From Thiohalomonas sp963783235 (GTDB taxonomy: Bacteria; Pseudomonadota; Gammaproteobacteria; Thiohalomonadales; Thiohalomonadaceae): 64,000 nt of DNA. The translations under genes were made by a program, and so were the position numbers. The notes beneath the pieces are model-generated. The model saw nothing but the letters and a program-made list of their open reading frames with translations. It was not told the origin of the DNA and did not search any database. Positions within the stretch are counted from its first letter, which is position 1, and every line of letters begins with the position of its first letter. The stretch lies in the NCBI GenBank assembly GCA_963783235.1, contig CAWAMN010000001.1:1798001-1862000 (forward strand). The letters run 5' to 3'. Shown piece by piece: positions 25,458 to 35,171 of this stretch.

Positions 25458-26414
25458 TTACAAACGGTGTTTTAACTTAAACTCTCGCGCCGTCTCCCCA
25501 AGCGCCTCATCCACACTAACCGGCGGCGTCCAGCCAAGGAGATCCCGTGCCTTAGATATATCCACCTGCAGGGATCCACAAAGTCGCTGGGCAATGCCGC
25601 GCCTTCCAACCATCGCAGCCGCCACCTTCAAAAGCCATACTGGAACCGGCAGTAGCCGCGCAGGTTTGCCAAGCGCATCGCCAAACCGCATCAACAATTC
25701 CGTGGTAGAGAGGTCCTCCCCGTCAGCCACCAAAAATACCTGGTTTGCCGCCGCCGGGTGTTCGATGCAAATCCGAATAAAATCGATAAGATTATCGAGC
25801 GCGATAAGGCTGCGTTGATTGCGGATCGCTCCAAGTGGCAGTGGCACACCCTTGGCCAGCCAGCGCATCATGGAAAGAAGATTGGCTTTTACGCCGGGAC
25901 CGTAGACCAAAGGCGGCCGAATAATCACTACCTCCATTCCCGAGTCCTCAGCCAGTTCCATCAAGCGCTGCTCCGCCTCCCACTTGGAAAGGCCGTAAGG
26001 TTCTTGCGGCATCGGCTGATCGTCTGCTTCAAACACTTGCCCAGGTGCAGTTTGCTCACCATTGACCTTGATGGAACTTATAAAGATAAACCGTCGCACA
26101 CCCGCATCCGCTGCCTGCCGCGCCAAGTTCAATGTCCCTTCTACATTTACTTTGCGAAACGCTGCCAAAGCATCAGTGGCGGTCTCGTGCATCACATGCA
26201 CCCGGGCGGCGAGATGCACCACACAGTCCACACCCGGCAACGCCGTCGACCAGTCGGTTGAGGGATTAATGTCCTCGACTACCACAATCCCTTCCTCAAT
26301 GGACGCCTTCCGCAGGACTTGAGTGACTCCCCACCCATTCGCGGCCGCCATTACGCAAAGACGGTTACCAACAAAACCTGTTGCCCCCGTGACGAGCAGG
26401 CTTTTTCGACTCAC
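25458..26414 (-). CDS. NAD-dependent epimerase/reductase, WbpV-like
   Basis: Extended SDR of 318 residues. NAD-binding TGATGFVGNRL lies near the N-terminus, FISSIKVNGE and PYGLSKWEAEQ supply Ser, Tyr and Lys of the active site. It would reduce the 4-keto group of the dehydratase product to UDP-QuiNAc or UDP-FucNAc. The start overlaps the stop of the upstream GT2 gene by ATGA. The pairing with a WecA-like transferase is typical of Pseudomonas-type O-antigen loci. The exact epimer made cannot be read from the sequence. Confidence 0.85.
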   Translation of the reverse strand: MSRKSLLVTGATGFVGNRLCVMAAANGWGVTQVLRKASIEEGIVVVEDINPSTDWSTALPGVDCVVHLAARVHVMHETATDALAAFRKVNVEGTLNLARQAADAGVRRFIFISSIKVNGEQTAPGQVFEADDQPMPQEPYGLSKWEAEQRLMELAEDSGMEVVIIRPPLVYGPGVKANLLSMMRWLAKGVPLPLGAIRNQRSLIALDNLIDFIRICIEHPAAANQVFLVADGEDLSTTELLMRFGDALGKPARLLPVPVWLLKVAAAMVGRRGIAQRLCGSLQVDISKARDLLGWTPPVSVDEALGETAREFKLKHRL

Positions 26415-27190
26415 TCCGCAGCCCGTTCCGTGTAGCGTTTCGGTCGTCGGACATACTCAAGCAGTTTCATCGGGATCTTCAGCAAAACTCTCCCCAAGCT
26501 CGTCTCAAGACCATTCTCACGGCACGCCCGAACGATCTCTCTGTTTAATGTCCAGCTATTGCGCAGCCCGCCCGTACTCACCCCTCCCGCCCGCATCTTC
26601 ACCACCACTTCCGGCAAGTAGGCATAACTTGCGCCTGCTTTATGCAGGAGACGCACCATCATTTCGTAATCGGCGGCTATGCGGTACTTAAGCGAATATA
26701 GGCCCCATTTCTTATACAAGGTACGCTTGGCAAGGAATGTCGGATGTGCAGGCATCCACCCATAGCGCAGCCGCCCCGGATGAAACCGGCCCGAGTCGTA
26801 GTATCGAAGCACCTTATCGTTATCCTCCGAATCCACCAACACGAGATCTGCGAATACCGAATCGGCACCGGTTTCCTGCATCCGCTCCACGAGGCGCCGA
26901 ATGGAACTCGGGGTCGCGTAAACATCGTCGGAATTCAGCATACACACCACATCACCCGTTGCCGCTTGGATTCCTTTGTTCATGGCATCATAGATGCCCC
27001 GATCCGGCTCCGACACCACAGCATCCAGTTCGTTCGCGTAAGCTTCGATAATGGCCATGGTGCCATCGGTCGAACCTCCATCTACGACTATGTATTCTAT
27101 GTCCAGGTACTCTTGTGAGAGCACTGACTCAATCGTATCCCGAATAGTCCCGACGCTGTTGAAGGACACGGTAATGATGCTTACTTTCAT
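26411..27190 (-). CDS. Glycosyltransferase family 2 (1)
   Basis: GT-A enzyme of 259 residues beginning MKVSIITVSFNSVGTI. The nucleotide-binding DGGSTDGT and the metal-binding MLNSDD (DxD-type) are present, with EPDRGIYDAMNKG between them, as in WcaE-like transferases. AHPTFLAKRTLYKKWG is the acceptor-side motif. No membrane anchor. It overlaps the WbpV-like gene by 4 bases, so it probably acts early in assembly. Donor and acceptor are unknown. Confidence 0.88.
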   Translation of the reverse strand: MKVSIITVSFNSVGTIRDTIESVLSQEYLDIEYIVVDGGSTDGTMAIIEAYANELDAVVSEPDRGIYDAMNKGIQAATGDVVCMLNSDDVYATPSSIRRLVERMQETGADSVFADLVLVDSEDNDKVLRYYDSGRFHPGRLRYGWMPAHPTFLAKRTLYKKWGLYSLKYRIAADYEMMVRLLHKAGASYAYLPEVVVKMRAGGVSTGGLRNSWTLNREIVRACRENGLETSLGRVLLKIPMKLLEYVRRPKRYTERAAE

Positions 27191-27245
27191 CTGAATTCGA
27201 ACATAACGTGCAATATCTCCTCTACTTCCGTCCCTTGCCGCCGTA

Positions 27246-28070
27246 CTATTGGCGCCAGTGTTGGAGGTTTCGGTGTGTTATGGTTTCAACCCGATCAATT
27301 TCGTCATGAAAGTAGTTCACAATTTGTTCTCTCATACTCCCCGAGAGAGAACTCCTTTGGCTCGGAAGACGACTGATCCTATTCCACGTCTTCGAGCCCA
27401 AAGGAGGAAGACCGAGCTTGGCTTTCATCCGGCTAATCTGTACAACCGCCTTATGAATATTTGGCCACCGCCTTTTCGACGCAGCGTTGGCAACAGGGAA
27501 ATCGACCCTGTAGTCATCAGGTACTCTTAGGAAGTCAAGAACAGCCTTGTAGACTCTTCTTGGCTCCCGCTTCATATCTTCAAGAAATACCAATTGAACT
27601 TGCTCTGGTGGAACTATTCCGTAAAGGCGCTCCAACTGTGTACCCAATGAACATACCGGCCCATAGCGGGCAGCACCGTGAGCCTTCCAAGCGGTTACGA
27701 AATCTTCAATATTCTCCGTCCCACTGAATAGCGCCTGCCCATGCAAGGAATACACCATATCTACCGGGTTACGGAGGCAGACTACTATCCGGCTGCCCGG
27801 ATACATCCGAATGAGTCGGTTCACGGCGACGTCCGAGTGGAGATAGGAAGTAGAGGCTTCCCCCACTGCACTATGGGCCGCAGTAGCTCCTCTGAAGAGT
27901 TTGAGGTAACCTTTTTCGGTCCGCACCTGCCTATAGTCGATATCGGTACTAAAATAATGCGGTTCCTTTATCGGTGACATAAAGATACGGGGGTGCTCCG
28001 TTATCCAGTTTGCTAGTGAAGTTGTCCCGCACTTTGGCGCACCAATTATAAAAAAATTCGGTTCTTTCAC
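27246..28070 (-). CDS. Sulfotransferase family protein (2)
   Basis: Best example of the family in the window, 274 residues. The PAPS 5'-phosphosulfate loop is GAPKCGTTSL (residues 10-19). RIVVCLRNPVDMVYSLHGQ is the 3'-phosphate-binding motif with Arg and Ser. KEPHYFSTDI and HSAVGEASTSYLHSD follow the layout of heparan-type sulfotransferases. It is cytoplasmic by sequence and AT-richer than the flanking conserved genes. Predicted to sulfate a sugar of the repeat unit, donor PAPS. Confidence 0.9.
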   Translation of the reverse strand: MKEPNFFIIGAPKCGTTSLANWITEHPRIFMSPIKEPHYFSTDIDYRQVRTEKGYLKLFRGATAAHSAVGEASTSYLHSDVAVNRLIRMYPGSRIVVCLRNPVDMVYSLHGQALFSGTENIEDFVTAWKAHGAARYGPVCSLGTQLERLYGIVPPEQVQLVFLEDMKREPRRVYKAVLDFLRVPDDYRVDFPVANAASKRRWPNIHKAVVQISRMKAKLGLPPLGSKTWNRISRLPSQRSSLSGSMREQIVNYFHDEIDRVETITHRNLQHWRQ

Positions 28071-28151
28071 TTCGACCGGTCCCCTTTAATAACACTTAGC
28101 GCGGCGCTGCGCAGCCAAAAAGGCCGGCACCTCACGCTAATCCCCTTCAAG

Positions 28152-28952
28152 TCAAACAACTTTCTTCTCTTTTTGCAAAACATTCCTCATCAAGCACAAC
28201 CACATCTTGAAAGCCGCTTTTGCTTGGAGAGTCCCCGCATTTCTCCAGAATATCGAACTCAATGTCACTAGATGCCGCCATCGCGCACCTCTAGATAAAC
28301 CGCCCCCGTGCTGCCTGTACGCAGTACCCACCAGCCCTGAGAACACAAATTTTGCTCTGCTTGCTACCCGAAGTTTAAGATCCCAATCTTCGTAAAGCGA
28401 CAACCCCTCCTCGAACAAACCAATCTCAAGCAAGAGATTCTTCTCTACTACAAAATCCCTGGGAATATCTATTGACCTCACAAGCATGTTCTCACGAACC
28501 GACAATGACGGCGGGATCTCTTGGGTCCTTTCAAGCTCGTTACCCTGTGAATTAACCACAGAAACCAACGAATAGCCGCAGGCCACCTCCCCCTTTGCCT
28601 TCGCAACATTGACTACTGCTAGCTCGGCTTCCAATTTTCCTTTATCGACGTAATAATCATCGGAATCCAAAGTCGTGACAAATGGTGCAGTAGCCGCATA
28701 TATTCCACTGTTTCTCGTTTGCGATACGCCTCTTCTTTCTGTATTTCTTATAAGCCGTACGCGAGCATCCGTCTCAGCGAAATGCCGCACTATTTCCTCG
28801 GAGTCGTCAACAGAACAGTCATCACAAACAATCACTTCTATTCGCTCTAACGACTGTTCCAACACACTCTGGAGGCATTGCCCAATAAATTGACCGTTGT
28901 TTCTATTCGGTATTACAACCGAAATTAGTGGAGCTGACACATCATCCTCCAA
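28152..28952 (-). CDS. Glycosyltransferase family 2 (2)
   Basis: GT-A enzyme of 266 residues. Motifs: ISVVIPNRNNGQFI at the start, CDDCSVDDS, GVSQTRNSGIYAA and TLDSDDYY (metal-binding). SLYEDWDLKLRVA is the downstream ED motif thought to include the catalytic base. The C-terminus is basic. Stands alone, with gaps of about 80 bases on each side, in an AT-rich stretch. Confidence 0.88.
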   Translation of the reverse strand: MEDDVSAPLISVVIPNRNNGQFIGQCLQSVLEQSLERIEVIVCDDCSVDDSEEIVRHFAETDARVRLIRNTERRGVSQTRNSGIYAATAPFVTTLDSDDYYVDKGKLEAELAVVNVAKAKGEVACGYSLVSVVNSQGNELERTQEIPPSLSVRENMLVRSIDIPRDFVVEKNLLLEIGLFEEGLSLYEDWDLKLRVASRAKFVFSGLVGTAYRQHGGGLSRGARWRHLVTLSSIFWRNAGTLQAKAAFKMWLCLMRNVLQKEKKVV

Positions 28953-29037
28953 GCAACATCACTGCATTCCCAGTCACTTAGAAACAGCCTTGCCTATATT
29001 CGTCATTTCCTAGCACCAAGGCTTGAACAAGCAAGCG

Positions 29038-29895
29038 CTAACCATCCCATTGGAAATACTCATTCAGAATCCTTTTCTCTTCTGCCGAAGGTTCAGTCAC
29101 TTCAGTTTGTATAGACGTGATTTTATTGATAGCGCTATAGGCAGCATGTACTAGTGAATTTTTTGCAAGCCATGGTGCAGCTTTCGCCACAACACCGACA
29201 AAAGTCGACAACGATGCATTTTTCCTTACAACCAAAAATCCACCTTCCGTCCGATGCTTTACATTCACTCGACACGTGCCATCAAAACTTAAAATTCCGC
29301 GAAAACAATGTGACAGGTCACTTTTCTCAAACCCCACGGCCCGATAACGAAACCAACAAACACTATCCTTTCCAAAATACCTCACTAGTTCTTCATGCGA
29401 CCGGTCAAAATTGTAAAAGCTAGAATTGCTCGTTTCGGCGAACTTCAAAAGATCGAGATTCTTAGTAGCCAGCACCCCTTCCTGGAAGAACTCCCGGTAT
29501 AGTGATGCCACTGCCTCTGCTGGTTCGCGGCGGCAGTACACCACTTTTATGTCTGCATAAGCCCGCAACTCCGCGATTCTCCGGATTTTTTTTTGCCACG
29601 GGGCCTTCGGAAAATACCTGCCACTAAACTCAGACGTTAGCCACTCTTCTGATATTAAAATGCTATTATTGCTCTTTTCTAATGCCTTTATAAAATCATT
29701 CTTGGCTTTTGAATCCCCTCCACACACCCAATGCATAAACTCGTAGTAGCCGCTCTGTCCTAACCTAGGCGGACATCCATAGCGCCCCCAATACTCGGCC
29801 CCGTTAATCTCGGGAAAAACGACTTTCTGTAGAAAAGTTGTTCCTGTTTTATGTGGGCCAATATGCACGGTCAACGTGGGTAAGAGCGGCATCAC
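29038..29895 (-). CDS. Sulfotransferase family protein (3)
   Basis: A 285-residue protein with VHIGPHKTGTTFLQK near the N-terminus, the canonical PAPS loop of the HKTGTT subgroup. KVVYCRREPAEAVASLYRE matches the 3'-phosphate motif. ILISEEWLTSEFSG is a conserved element of this subgroup. No membrane segment. It resembles sulfotransferase 1 more than sulfotransferase 2, so the locus holds at least two subgroups. The acceptor is unknown. Confidence 0.82.
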   Translation of the reverse strand: MMPLLPTLTVHIGPHKTGTTFLQKVVFPEINGAEYWGRYGCPPRLGQSGYYEFMHWVCGGDSKAKNDFIKALEKSNNSILISEEWLTSEFSGRYFPKAPWQKKIRRIAELRAYADIKVVYCRREPAEAVASLYREFFQEGVLATKNLDLLKFAETSNSSFYNFDRSHEELVRYFGKDSVCWFRYRAVGFEKSDLSHCFRGILSFDGTCRVNVKHRTEGGFLVVRKNASLSTFVGVVAKAAPWLAKNSLVHAAYSAINKITSIQTEVTEPSAEEKRILNEYFQWDG

Positions 29896-30164
29896 CAGAC
29901 TCCATCTTAAAAAATTACAAAAATATTGTTTCGACGTTTCATGTGGGTCTGAGAATGAAGACAGTCGGACTTCCGATCAATCATCAGCAAAAAGATTTCG
30001 GCGTTCTGATCGGTGTAAACCGTTGTTGCCCCTTCCGTTCTTAAGTTGTTCCGGTGGCAACCGCTTGCGTATCACTCCGGCCTTCTCGTCTTCCGAATGC
30101 CGGCGCATTTCTTGCCTCTTTCCGTCCCCTGTCTCGTTCACCGTCCAACTGCGAGAGGCGATAA
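29896..30164. other. Non-coding stretch with possible transposase remnant
   Basis: No intact gene. On the minus strand 29977-30207 can be read as RRHSEDEKAGVIRKRL with poor continuation, which resembles the N-terminal helix-turn-helix of IS3/IS66-type transposases. The match is short and could be chance. Confidence 0.25.
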
Positions 30165-30881
30165 CTACCCTGACACAGAGGGATAATACGAACGCAGCCG
30201 CCCCCAAGCCCCCCTGGCGACCCCAATCAAGCCGAAGTGTTCGAAGAGCGCCAAATACTTTTCGTACCGTTTTCTCTTACTCACATAGCTTGATACGCCA
30301 CCTGGCCTCGTAACAGCGACATCGCAATCGACGTGCAAAAAGGCATTGGGAAACGAAGAATATATCCTCGCCACTACTTCGAAATCCCCGTAAATGAAAT
30401 ACCGTGGATCGAACTGTAAAAACTCGTCCCCAATCGCTCGTCTAAAGAGTGCAGCTTGGTGACAAAATGGGATCACACCATACTCAATCGCTCGTTGCGG
30501 GTAGGGTCGCACTCGCCGTCCCTGCTTAACAAGTCTATTGCCGTATACTACCTTTGCCTCATCAGGCACGTCCGAAAGCAGTTGTTTGATTGCACTCTCA
30601 CCAACAAACTCATCACCGGCGTTCATAAAAACTACCCAGTCGCCCCGCGCGACGCGCAGCCCCTTATTCATTGCATCAAAAATCCCTTTATCGGGCTCAC
30701 TAATTATCTCGCGCACGTCTTTGCGGTAGTTTTCGAGAACCTCGACCGTGCCATCCGTCGAAGCCCCATCAACGACAATCAGCTCAACATTAACGCCGCA
30801 CTGACGAAGAATGCTTTCCAGCGTAGAGCCAATATCCTCCCGCTCATTGAAGCAGACCGTAATGACTGATACCGTCGACAT
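30165..30881 (-). CDS. Glycosyltransferase family 2 (3)
   Basis: GT-A enzyme of 238 residues from the ATG at 30881, which has AAGGAG 5 bases upstream. The frame's first ATG at 30914 lacks such a site. DGASTDGT and FMNAGDE (metal-binding) and SEPDKGIFDAMNKG show the same WcaE-like subgroup as the gene at 26411. PFCHQAALFRRAIGDE is the acceptor-side motif. The C-terminus has RKRYEKYLALFEHFG. Function by family only. Confidence 0.88.
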   Translation of the reverse strand: MSTVSVITVCFNEREDIGSTLESILRQCGVNVELIVVDGASTDGTVEVLENYRKDVREIISEPDKGIFDAMNKGLRVARGDWVVFMNAGDEFVGESAIKQLLSDVPDEAKVVYGNRLVKQGRRVRPYPQRAIEYGVIPFCHQAALFRRAIGDEFLQFDPRYFIYGDFEVVARIYSSFPNAFLHVDCDVAVTRPGGVSSYVSKRKRYEKYLALFEHFGLIGVARGAWGRLRSYYPSVSG

Positions 30882-31157
30882 ACTTCTCCTTCCCAAACAA
30901 TTAGCTTCCGGCATTGATCTGAGACGCGTTCACCACATAGGTTCGCTGCTGTCGATACCGTGCCTTGCTACAGCAGCATTCGCTTACCTCTACATCAATC
31001 AGCCGGGACTTCCACTACGACAGTGAATTCGCTCACCCAATCACCTTCCACTTTGTTTTTTATTCCGGTCTGGTCACAAACATAATGAATAAAATTATAC
31101 CAAATGACTACTGCGCCCCTGGTCCCACCGGCAGAAGAAGTATTATTTTTTTCACGT

Positions 31158-32495
31158 TTAAGCTTCTCTCCTAACTGGACTAGCAGACCAATTGGCGCCC
31201 GTGTTTAAAAAGAAGTTTTTCTTCTGAGCCCAATTCATTGCATCGCACCTAAGAACACCAAACATAATAACAATAACAAACAAAAGAGGATTGCCTGTAT
31301 GAGAAAATTCTTTTATTTGAAGTAAAAACAAAAAGGCTATCGATGCCACTAAGATAGCAAACATAACATTCCCCAGGGTCCCACCAACGTGTCTGCCCCT
31401 AATCGATAGCAACAGCAGAAAAAATAAAAATAAATTATAAGACAAGAAACCCAAAACACCTAGAACATGAACTTGATTTATAATACCAATATCTGTTATC
31501 TCATATAGCCCTTTCGCGCTATCGCTTCCGAAAAGACCGCCTTCTGATATCACATAGGCAAGATTAGTTTCGAAGCCTTCATAATACGAAAGAAGGTTGC
31601 CAAAAGAAGCATGACTAAGCATTGCTTCGATGCCAGAATTATGAAAAACCCTTATATATTGCAAACCATTGATAGACGTTATTATAGCCAACAAATACAC
31701 AACCAGAACAGAAACAAATAAAGCAAACAAAAAGACGAACTTTTGCTTAAGTCCGGCGACAGAGAACGACAAAACCAATAAAAAGATGAAGATGGCTAAA
31801 GAACCACTAGTGCCCATTAAGAATATGGAGACAAGGTAAGCCATTGAGGCGACCAACAGAGGAAAGGAAATGAAAGCCTTCTCTTTTTCTATTGAAATTT
31901 TTGCTTCATAGAAGACGTATAAAAAATAGTTAGCGGCTAGAGCTGTAGAGCCACCTGTACCAGTCCCATCTATCAACCCTGAGTACCTGAATCCATTTAG
32001 ATTAAGTTGCACAACCCGATCAGTTCCGTAGTTCACAATATCATTGTAAATAAGAAAAGCTTCAGGGTAAATTTTTTGCACAATTATCGAAACAGGAAAA
32101 ATCAAAAACAAAACTCTAAAAAAGTATCTATACTTCCAAACCAGTATTCTATTAAAAAGAAATACATACGGCCTGTTACTGACCAGCATGAAAAGTAAGA
32201 AAAAAAGATTCACCACCATTGGAAAAACCATGCTTGGAGCCCCAAGCATCATAGACAACAACAAAAACGGCAGCATTAGCACAAAGGCTAAAAAGTACAA
32301 ATCGAGCCTGACCTTCCAATTGCCAAACAAAAACAGAAGAACGAGAAAAGTAAATACAGTTACTGGAATCAAAAAAGAGTACTGAAACAACTTTAAAGAA
32401 GGAAAGCGCACAATAAACGAGTAGACAAAAATAAACAATGGCGACAGAGCGACAAACGATAATTTTTTACTAGTTCCAGAACCAACCATTTTCAC
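31158..32495 (-). CDS. O-antigen/capsule polymerase (Wzy-like)
   Basis: Hydrophobic protein of 445 residues with about 11-12 membrane segments and one large external loop (about residues 275-335, containing SGIEAMLSHASFGNLLSYYEGF). Wzy proteins have almost no conserved sequence, so the call rests on topology, the loop and its place among glycosyltransferases with a Wzx present. It would polymerise lipid-linked repeat units in the periplasm. Strikingly AT-rich compared with the rest of the window, as usual for transferred Wzy genes. Confidence 0.72.
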   Translation of the reverse strand: MKMVGSGTSKKLSFVALSPLFIFVYSFIVRFPSLKLFQYSFLIPVTVFTFLVLLFLFGNWKVRLDLYFLAFVLMLPFLLLSMMLGAPSMVFPMVVNLFFLLFMLVSNRPYVFLFNRILVWKYRYFFRVLFLIFPVSIIVQKIYPEAFLIYNDIVNYGTDRVVQLNLNGFRYSGLIDGTGTGGSTALAANYFLYVFYEAKISIEKEKAFISFPLLVASMAYLVSIFLMGTSGSLAIFIFLLVLSFSVAGLKQKFVFLFALFVSVLVVYLLAIITSINGLQYIRVFHNSGIEAMLSHASFGNLLSYYEGFETNLAYVISEGGLFGSDSAKGLYEITDIGIINQVHVLGVLGFLSYNLFLFFLLLLSIRGRHVGGTLGNVMFAILVASIAFLFLLQIKEFSHTGNPLLFVIVIMFGVLRCDAMNWAQKKNFFLNTGANWSASPVRREA

Positions 32496-33147
32496 TAAGT
32501 AACCTTAAAAGTAGGACCCCAGGTGAATTCAATATCTCAAACATAAAAAGGGGATCATCAGCCAACCTGAAGCCGTTCGGCCCTAACTCCATACGTGACA
32601 GCATCAAAACTGTTTTGAACCTTCCTTCAGGCGGCGCCTACTGCGGTGCGTCTTTCCAACCGCAACCCCTGTGTGAATCGTGGGCACATGTTCGGGTAGC
32701 GCCGCGTTCCCCAATCGTCTTGGCGAGATGCCGCAACCGTGCTGCGCACGTCATTTCCTCCGACTCGCCGTCTGACAGCGATCCGGCCGCCCGGTCCTTC
32801 GGCGGATTTCCCGCCCGATGCGCTCCAGCGAAGTCTTCATGCAAAAGCAGACCCAGTGATTGTCAGAAAAGCTGCACTAGGTCAGAGTCTCGCCAGTAAC
32901 CGTGTCCAGTAGAAGTGCGACTTCGCTTTGCTTCATCGTGCTCAGTGATGACACGAGGTCGGCGACTTTGGCCAGCGCTGCCTTTAGATCGTCGCGGGCT
33001 CGGGCAGCCGACATCCAACATTCACCGGGTGGCCTCCGCCTATTCAAAAGTGGAAAAACAATTTAAGCTGTCCTTGCGTCTGAATTAGGCAGCACCTGTA
33101 AGCACACACCAACTCGGTTCTTAAACACTTGCGCAACGGGAACCTTT
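32496..33147. other. 650-base region without a recognised gene
   Basis: Base composition rises again to GC-rich around 32600-33050. A minus-strand reading frame of 45 codons (33014 to 32877, MSAARARDDLKAALAKVA onward, ending TGETLT) looks coiled and protein-like but is not recognised. Further on, 32870-32615 contains interrupted frames with WGTRRYPNMCPRF, resembling degraded coding DNA. The contrast with the AT-rich neighbours suggests remnants of an inserted element. No terminal repeats were found. Confidence 0.35.
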
Positions 33148-33813
33148 TTAACGGAAGTTCAAACTTATCCTGCGCAGTTCGTCGAATAGTGCCATGTTCA
33201 CCTCGGGTGGCCGATGCTTTTGGGTTCGTTCCCTTTTTGTGGGCAATTCGATTTCAAATCCCAAAAAATCAGACAAGTCATTCTCCCTGGCCCACAAATC
33301 AGAAAACGACACGCAAAAAACGTTATCAAAATCCTTCACCTTCTTCCACGCAGCCATCTGTCCTGCATAATTTAAGACGTCTTTCCTAAAGAGGTCTTCT
33401 ATGCTTCCGTTCGCCCTTAGGTGATATTGGTGTTTAGCGAACCATTCCGTGCCACCCTTTCGAATCATCTGCTCCACCGACATCGCGGACTCCAAAGGGT
33501 CGCCATAGACGAAAACATATTTCACCCGCAGGTCTGGGTTTTCATCTATAGAGTCGTGGGTTTTACACACCACATACGGCGCATATTCCATTGAGTCAAT
33601 GCGCTCTACAAATCCCTTTGCTAATCGGTTACATACTGTTTCGAACAGTCCCCCGAGGCGACCAAGCCGATGATTACACCACCCGTCCGCAATGGCGTCG
33701 AACAGCATCGTTGACCCCGCTCTTCCCGTACTCGCGACGACTATTTTTTGATGATGCTTTCCGGGACCCAAAAAGTAGAGTCGGCGAGCGAGATACTTTA
33801 GATACACTCCCAT
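33148..33813 (-). CDS. Sulfotransferase family protein (4)
   Basis: A 221-residue protein with VVASTGRAGSTMLFDAI, a PAPS-loop variant (RAGST), near residue 25. VKYVFVYGDPLESAMSVEQ is the likely 3'-phosphate region, with Gly-Asp where Arg is usual. CKTHDSIDE resembles the KTHD segment of cytosolic sulfotransferases. The C-terminus has KHRPPEVNMALFDELRR. The calling motif is clear, but the altered second motif lowers certainty about activity. Confidence 0.68.
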   Translation of the reverse strand: MGVYLKYLARRLYFLGPGKHHQKIVVASTGRAGSTMLFDAIADGWCNHRLGRLGGLFETVCNRLAKGFVERIDSMEYAPYVVCKTHDSIDENPDLRVKYVFVYGDPLESAMSVEQMIRKGGTEWFAKHQYHLRANGSIEDLFRKDVLNYAGQMAAWKKVKDFDNVFCVSFSDLWARENDLSDFLGFEIELPTKRERTQKHRPPEVNMALFDELRRISLNFR

Positions 33814-33865
33814 ACAGATTCCCTCGACGTATTTCTAATCGTACAAAGTCTCGAGCAAGCGCCTG

Positions 33866-34762
33866 CTAGCGTATTCTTAAGAACTTATGTAATGTGCGTC
33901 GGAGCCGCCTCAAACCGCCCCTCCAAATCGATCCATTCCGAAACTTCCTGTTTGCCCCAACAATCTTCGTGCAAGGTGCTATATCCGCAATCATCTTAAA
34001 ACCCTCGGTTTTCCGCCATAGCTCCCTGTGAAAAAATTTATCTGTATCTCCACAATGCATCCCACTCCCATCATGGCCGATATTTTGAACCAGAGACTTT
34101 GCTGGATAGACCGTTACCATATTTTGTTTTGCCTGAAAGTACATCACTTTGACATCGAGAGCGTCAATCATCCCGGTCGCCTCTTTCCGTACCATGTTGA
34201 CCACATCTTTTCCATTAGCATTAAGTGCACGAATCTGTTGCTGGGAGAGCTCGTAATCCTGATTTTCAAGCAAGTCAATATCAAACTTTTCTTTCCAGGT
34301 CGAAAAACCCCAAGCCGAAAAGCGGTTTAATGCAAAAACGTCGCTTTCACCATTTGGAATTTTGATCGGCGGACAATATCCCGAAATACTTATTACGTTT
34401 CGCTGTTTTTCGTAGAAATCCAAGGCCTCATTCATAAAAGCCAAGAATCCCGGAGCAGTTACAATATCTTCCTCTAGCCAAATGAACCGACCATACGATT
34501 TCATCAGTTGCCGAATTCCGTTCCGGTTATTATTTACTCTATCGTTTGTTTGTCGCTGAACGACCGTTACGGTTCTAAAACCTCGCACAGCTTGACAAAA
34601 CTCGCGAACCTTCGCGATTCTATCTTCATCACCTGGAACAGCTGCATCGGAGAAAAAGTATATATCTGTTTCCGTCGCTAGCCGATTGTTCGAAAGAGCT
34701 TCAACAGTCTTGCGCAAATGATCCAGGCGGCGATAAACACTAATTCCCACTGGGGCGTACAT
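33866..34762 (-). CDS. GT-A glycosyltransferase, GNT-I/HlpA-like
   Basis: A 298-residue protein beginning MYAPVGISVYRRLDHLRKT, resembling transferases related to N-acetylglucosaminyltransferase I. FIWLEEDIVTAPGFLAFMNE holds an EED in place of the DxD metal motif, as in GNT-I. AWGFSTWKEKF is conserved in this group. The start has AAGGAA 8 bases upstream. It lacks the classical GT2 motifs of the other transferases here. Donor unknown. Confidence 0.72.
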   Translation of the reverse strand: MYAPVGISVYRRLDHLRKTVEALSNNRLATETDIYFFSDAAVPGDEDRIAKVREFCQAVRGFRTVTVVQRQTNDRVNNNRNGIRQLMKSYGRFIWLEEDIVTAPGFLAFMNEALDFYEKQRNVISISGYCPPIKIPNGESDVFALNRFSAWGFSTWKEKFDIDLLENQDYELSQQQIRALNANGKDVVNMVRKEATGMIDALDVKVMYFQAKQNMVTVYPAKSLVQNIGHDGSGMHCGDTDKFFHRELWRKTEGFKMIADIAPCTKIVGANRKFRNGSIWRGGLRRLRRTLHKFLRIR

Positions 34763-35171
34763 TTGTTTGTTCCTTTGTTACAGCTGGATTTCGATCCTGA
34801 GTGTCTTCATCTCGGTGTTCTTTGAAGATATTTGTCGCCTTTTCGGGTCGTAATCTGCCGCTTGCTGTCAAAGTAACAGTTTCACAAAAACTTTTAGGCT
34901 CTCGAAATCCTAGTGAAATACTTGCTCTTTCATAACCGACGCAGTATTCGCTTCTCTCCGCCCGTTCTTTGCATCGGAAACCCATTAGGAGCACTTAGTT
35001 AATCGACATGATCATACGGATTACAAATAGGCGACACGACACGATTGTCCGGTTCACCTTGCCGATCGGCCCTATACCTGCTTCACGCCCCGGCTCCGGA
35101 GGGCGGGTATAGAATCCCCCGGCTTGAGTTCGGCAACTGAATTGGCTGGTTCCCTTGGATTCCCGGCCATG
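34763..35171. other. Intergenic region, nothing convincing
   Basis: About 400 bases between the GNT-I-like gene and Wzx. The one longer frame (34740-34994, minus) has no recognisable feature and overlaps the transferase gene. The segment 35080-35130 holds a GC-rich imperfect inverted repeat (CCCCGGCTCCGGAGGG) that may be a terminator. Confidence 0.3.
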
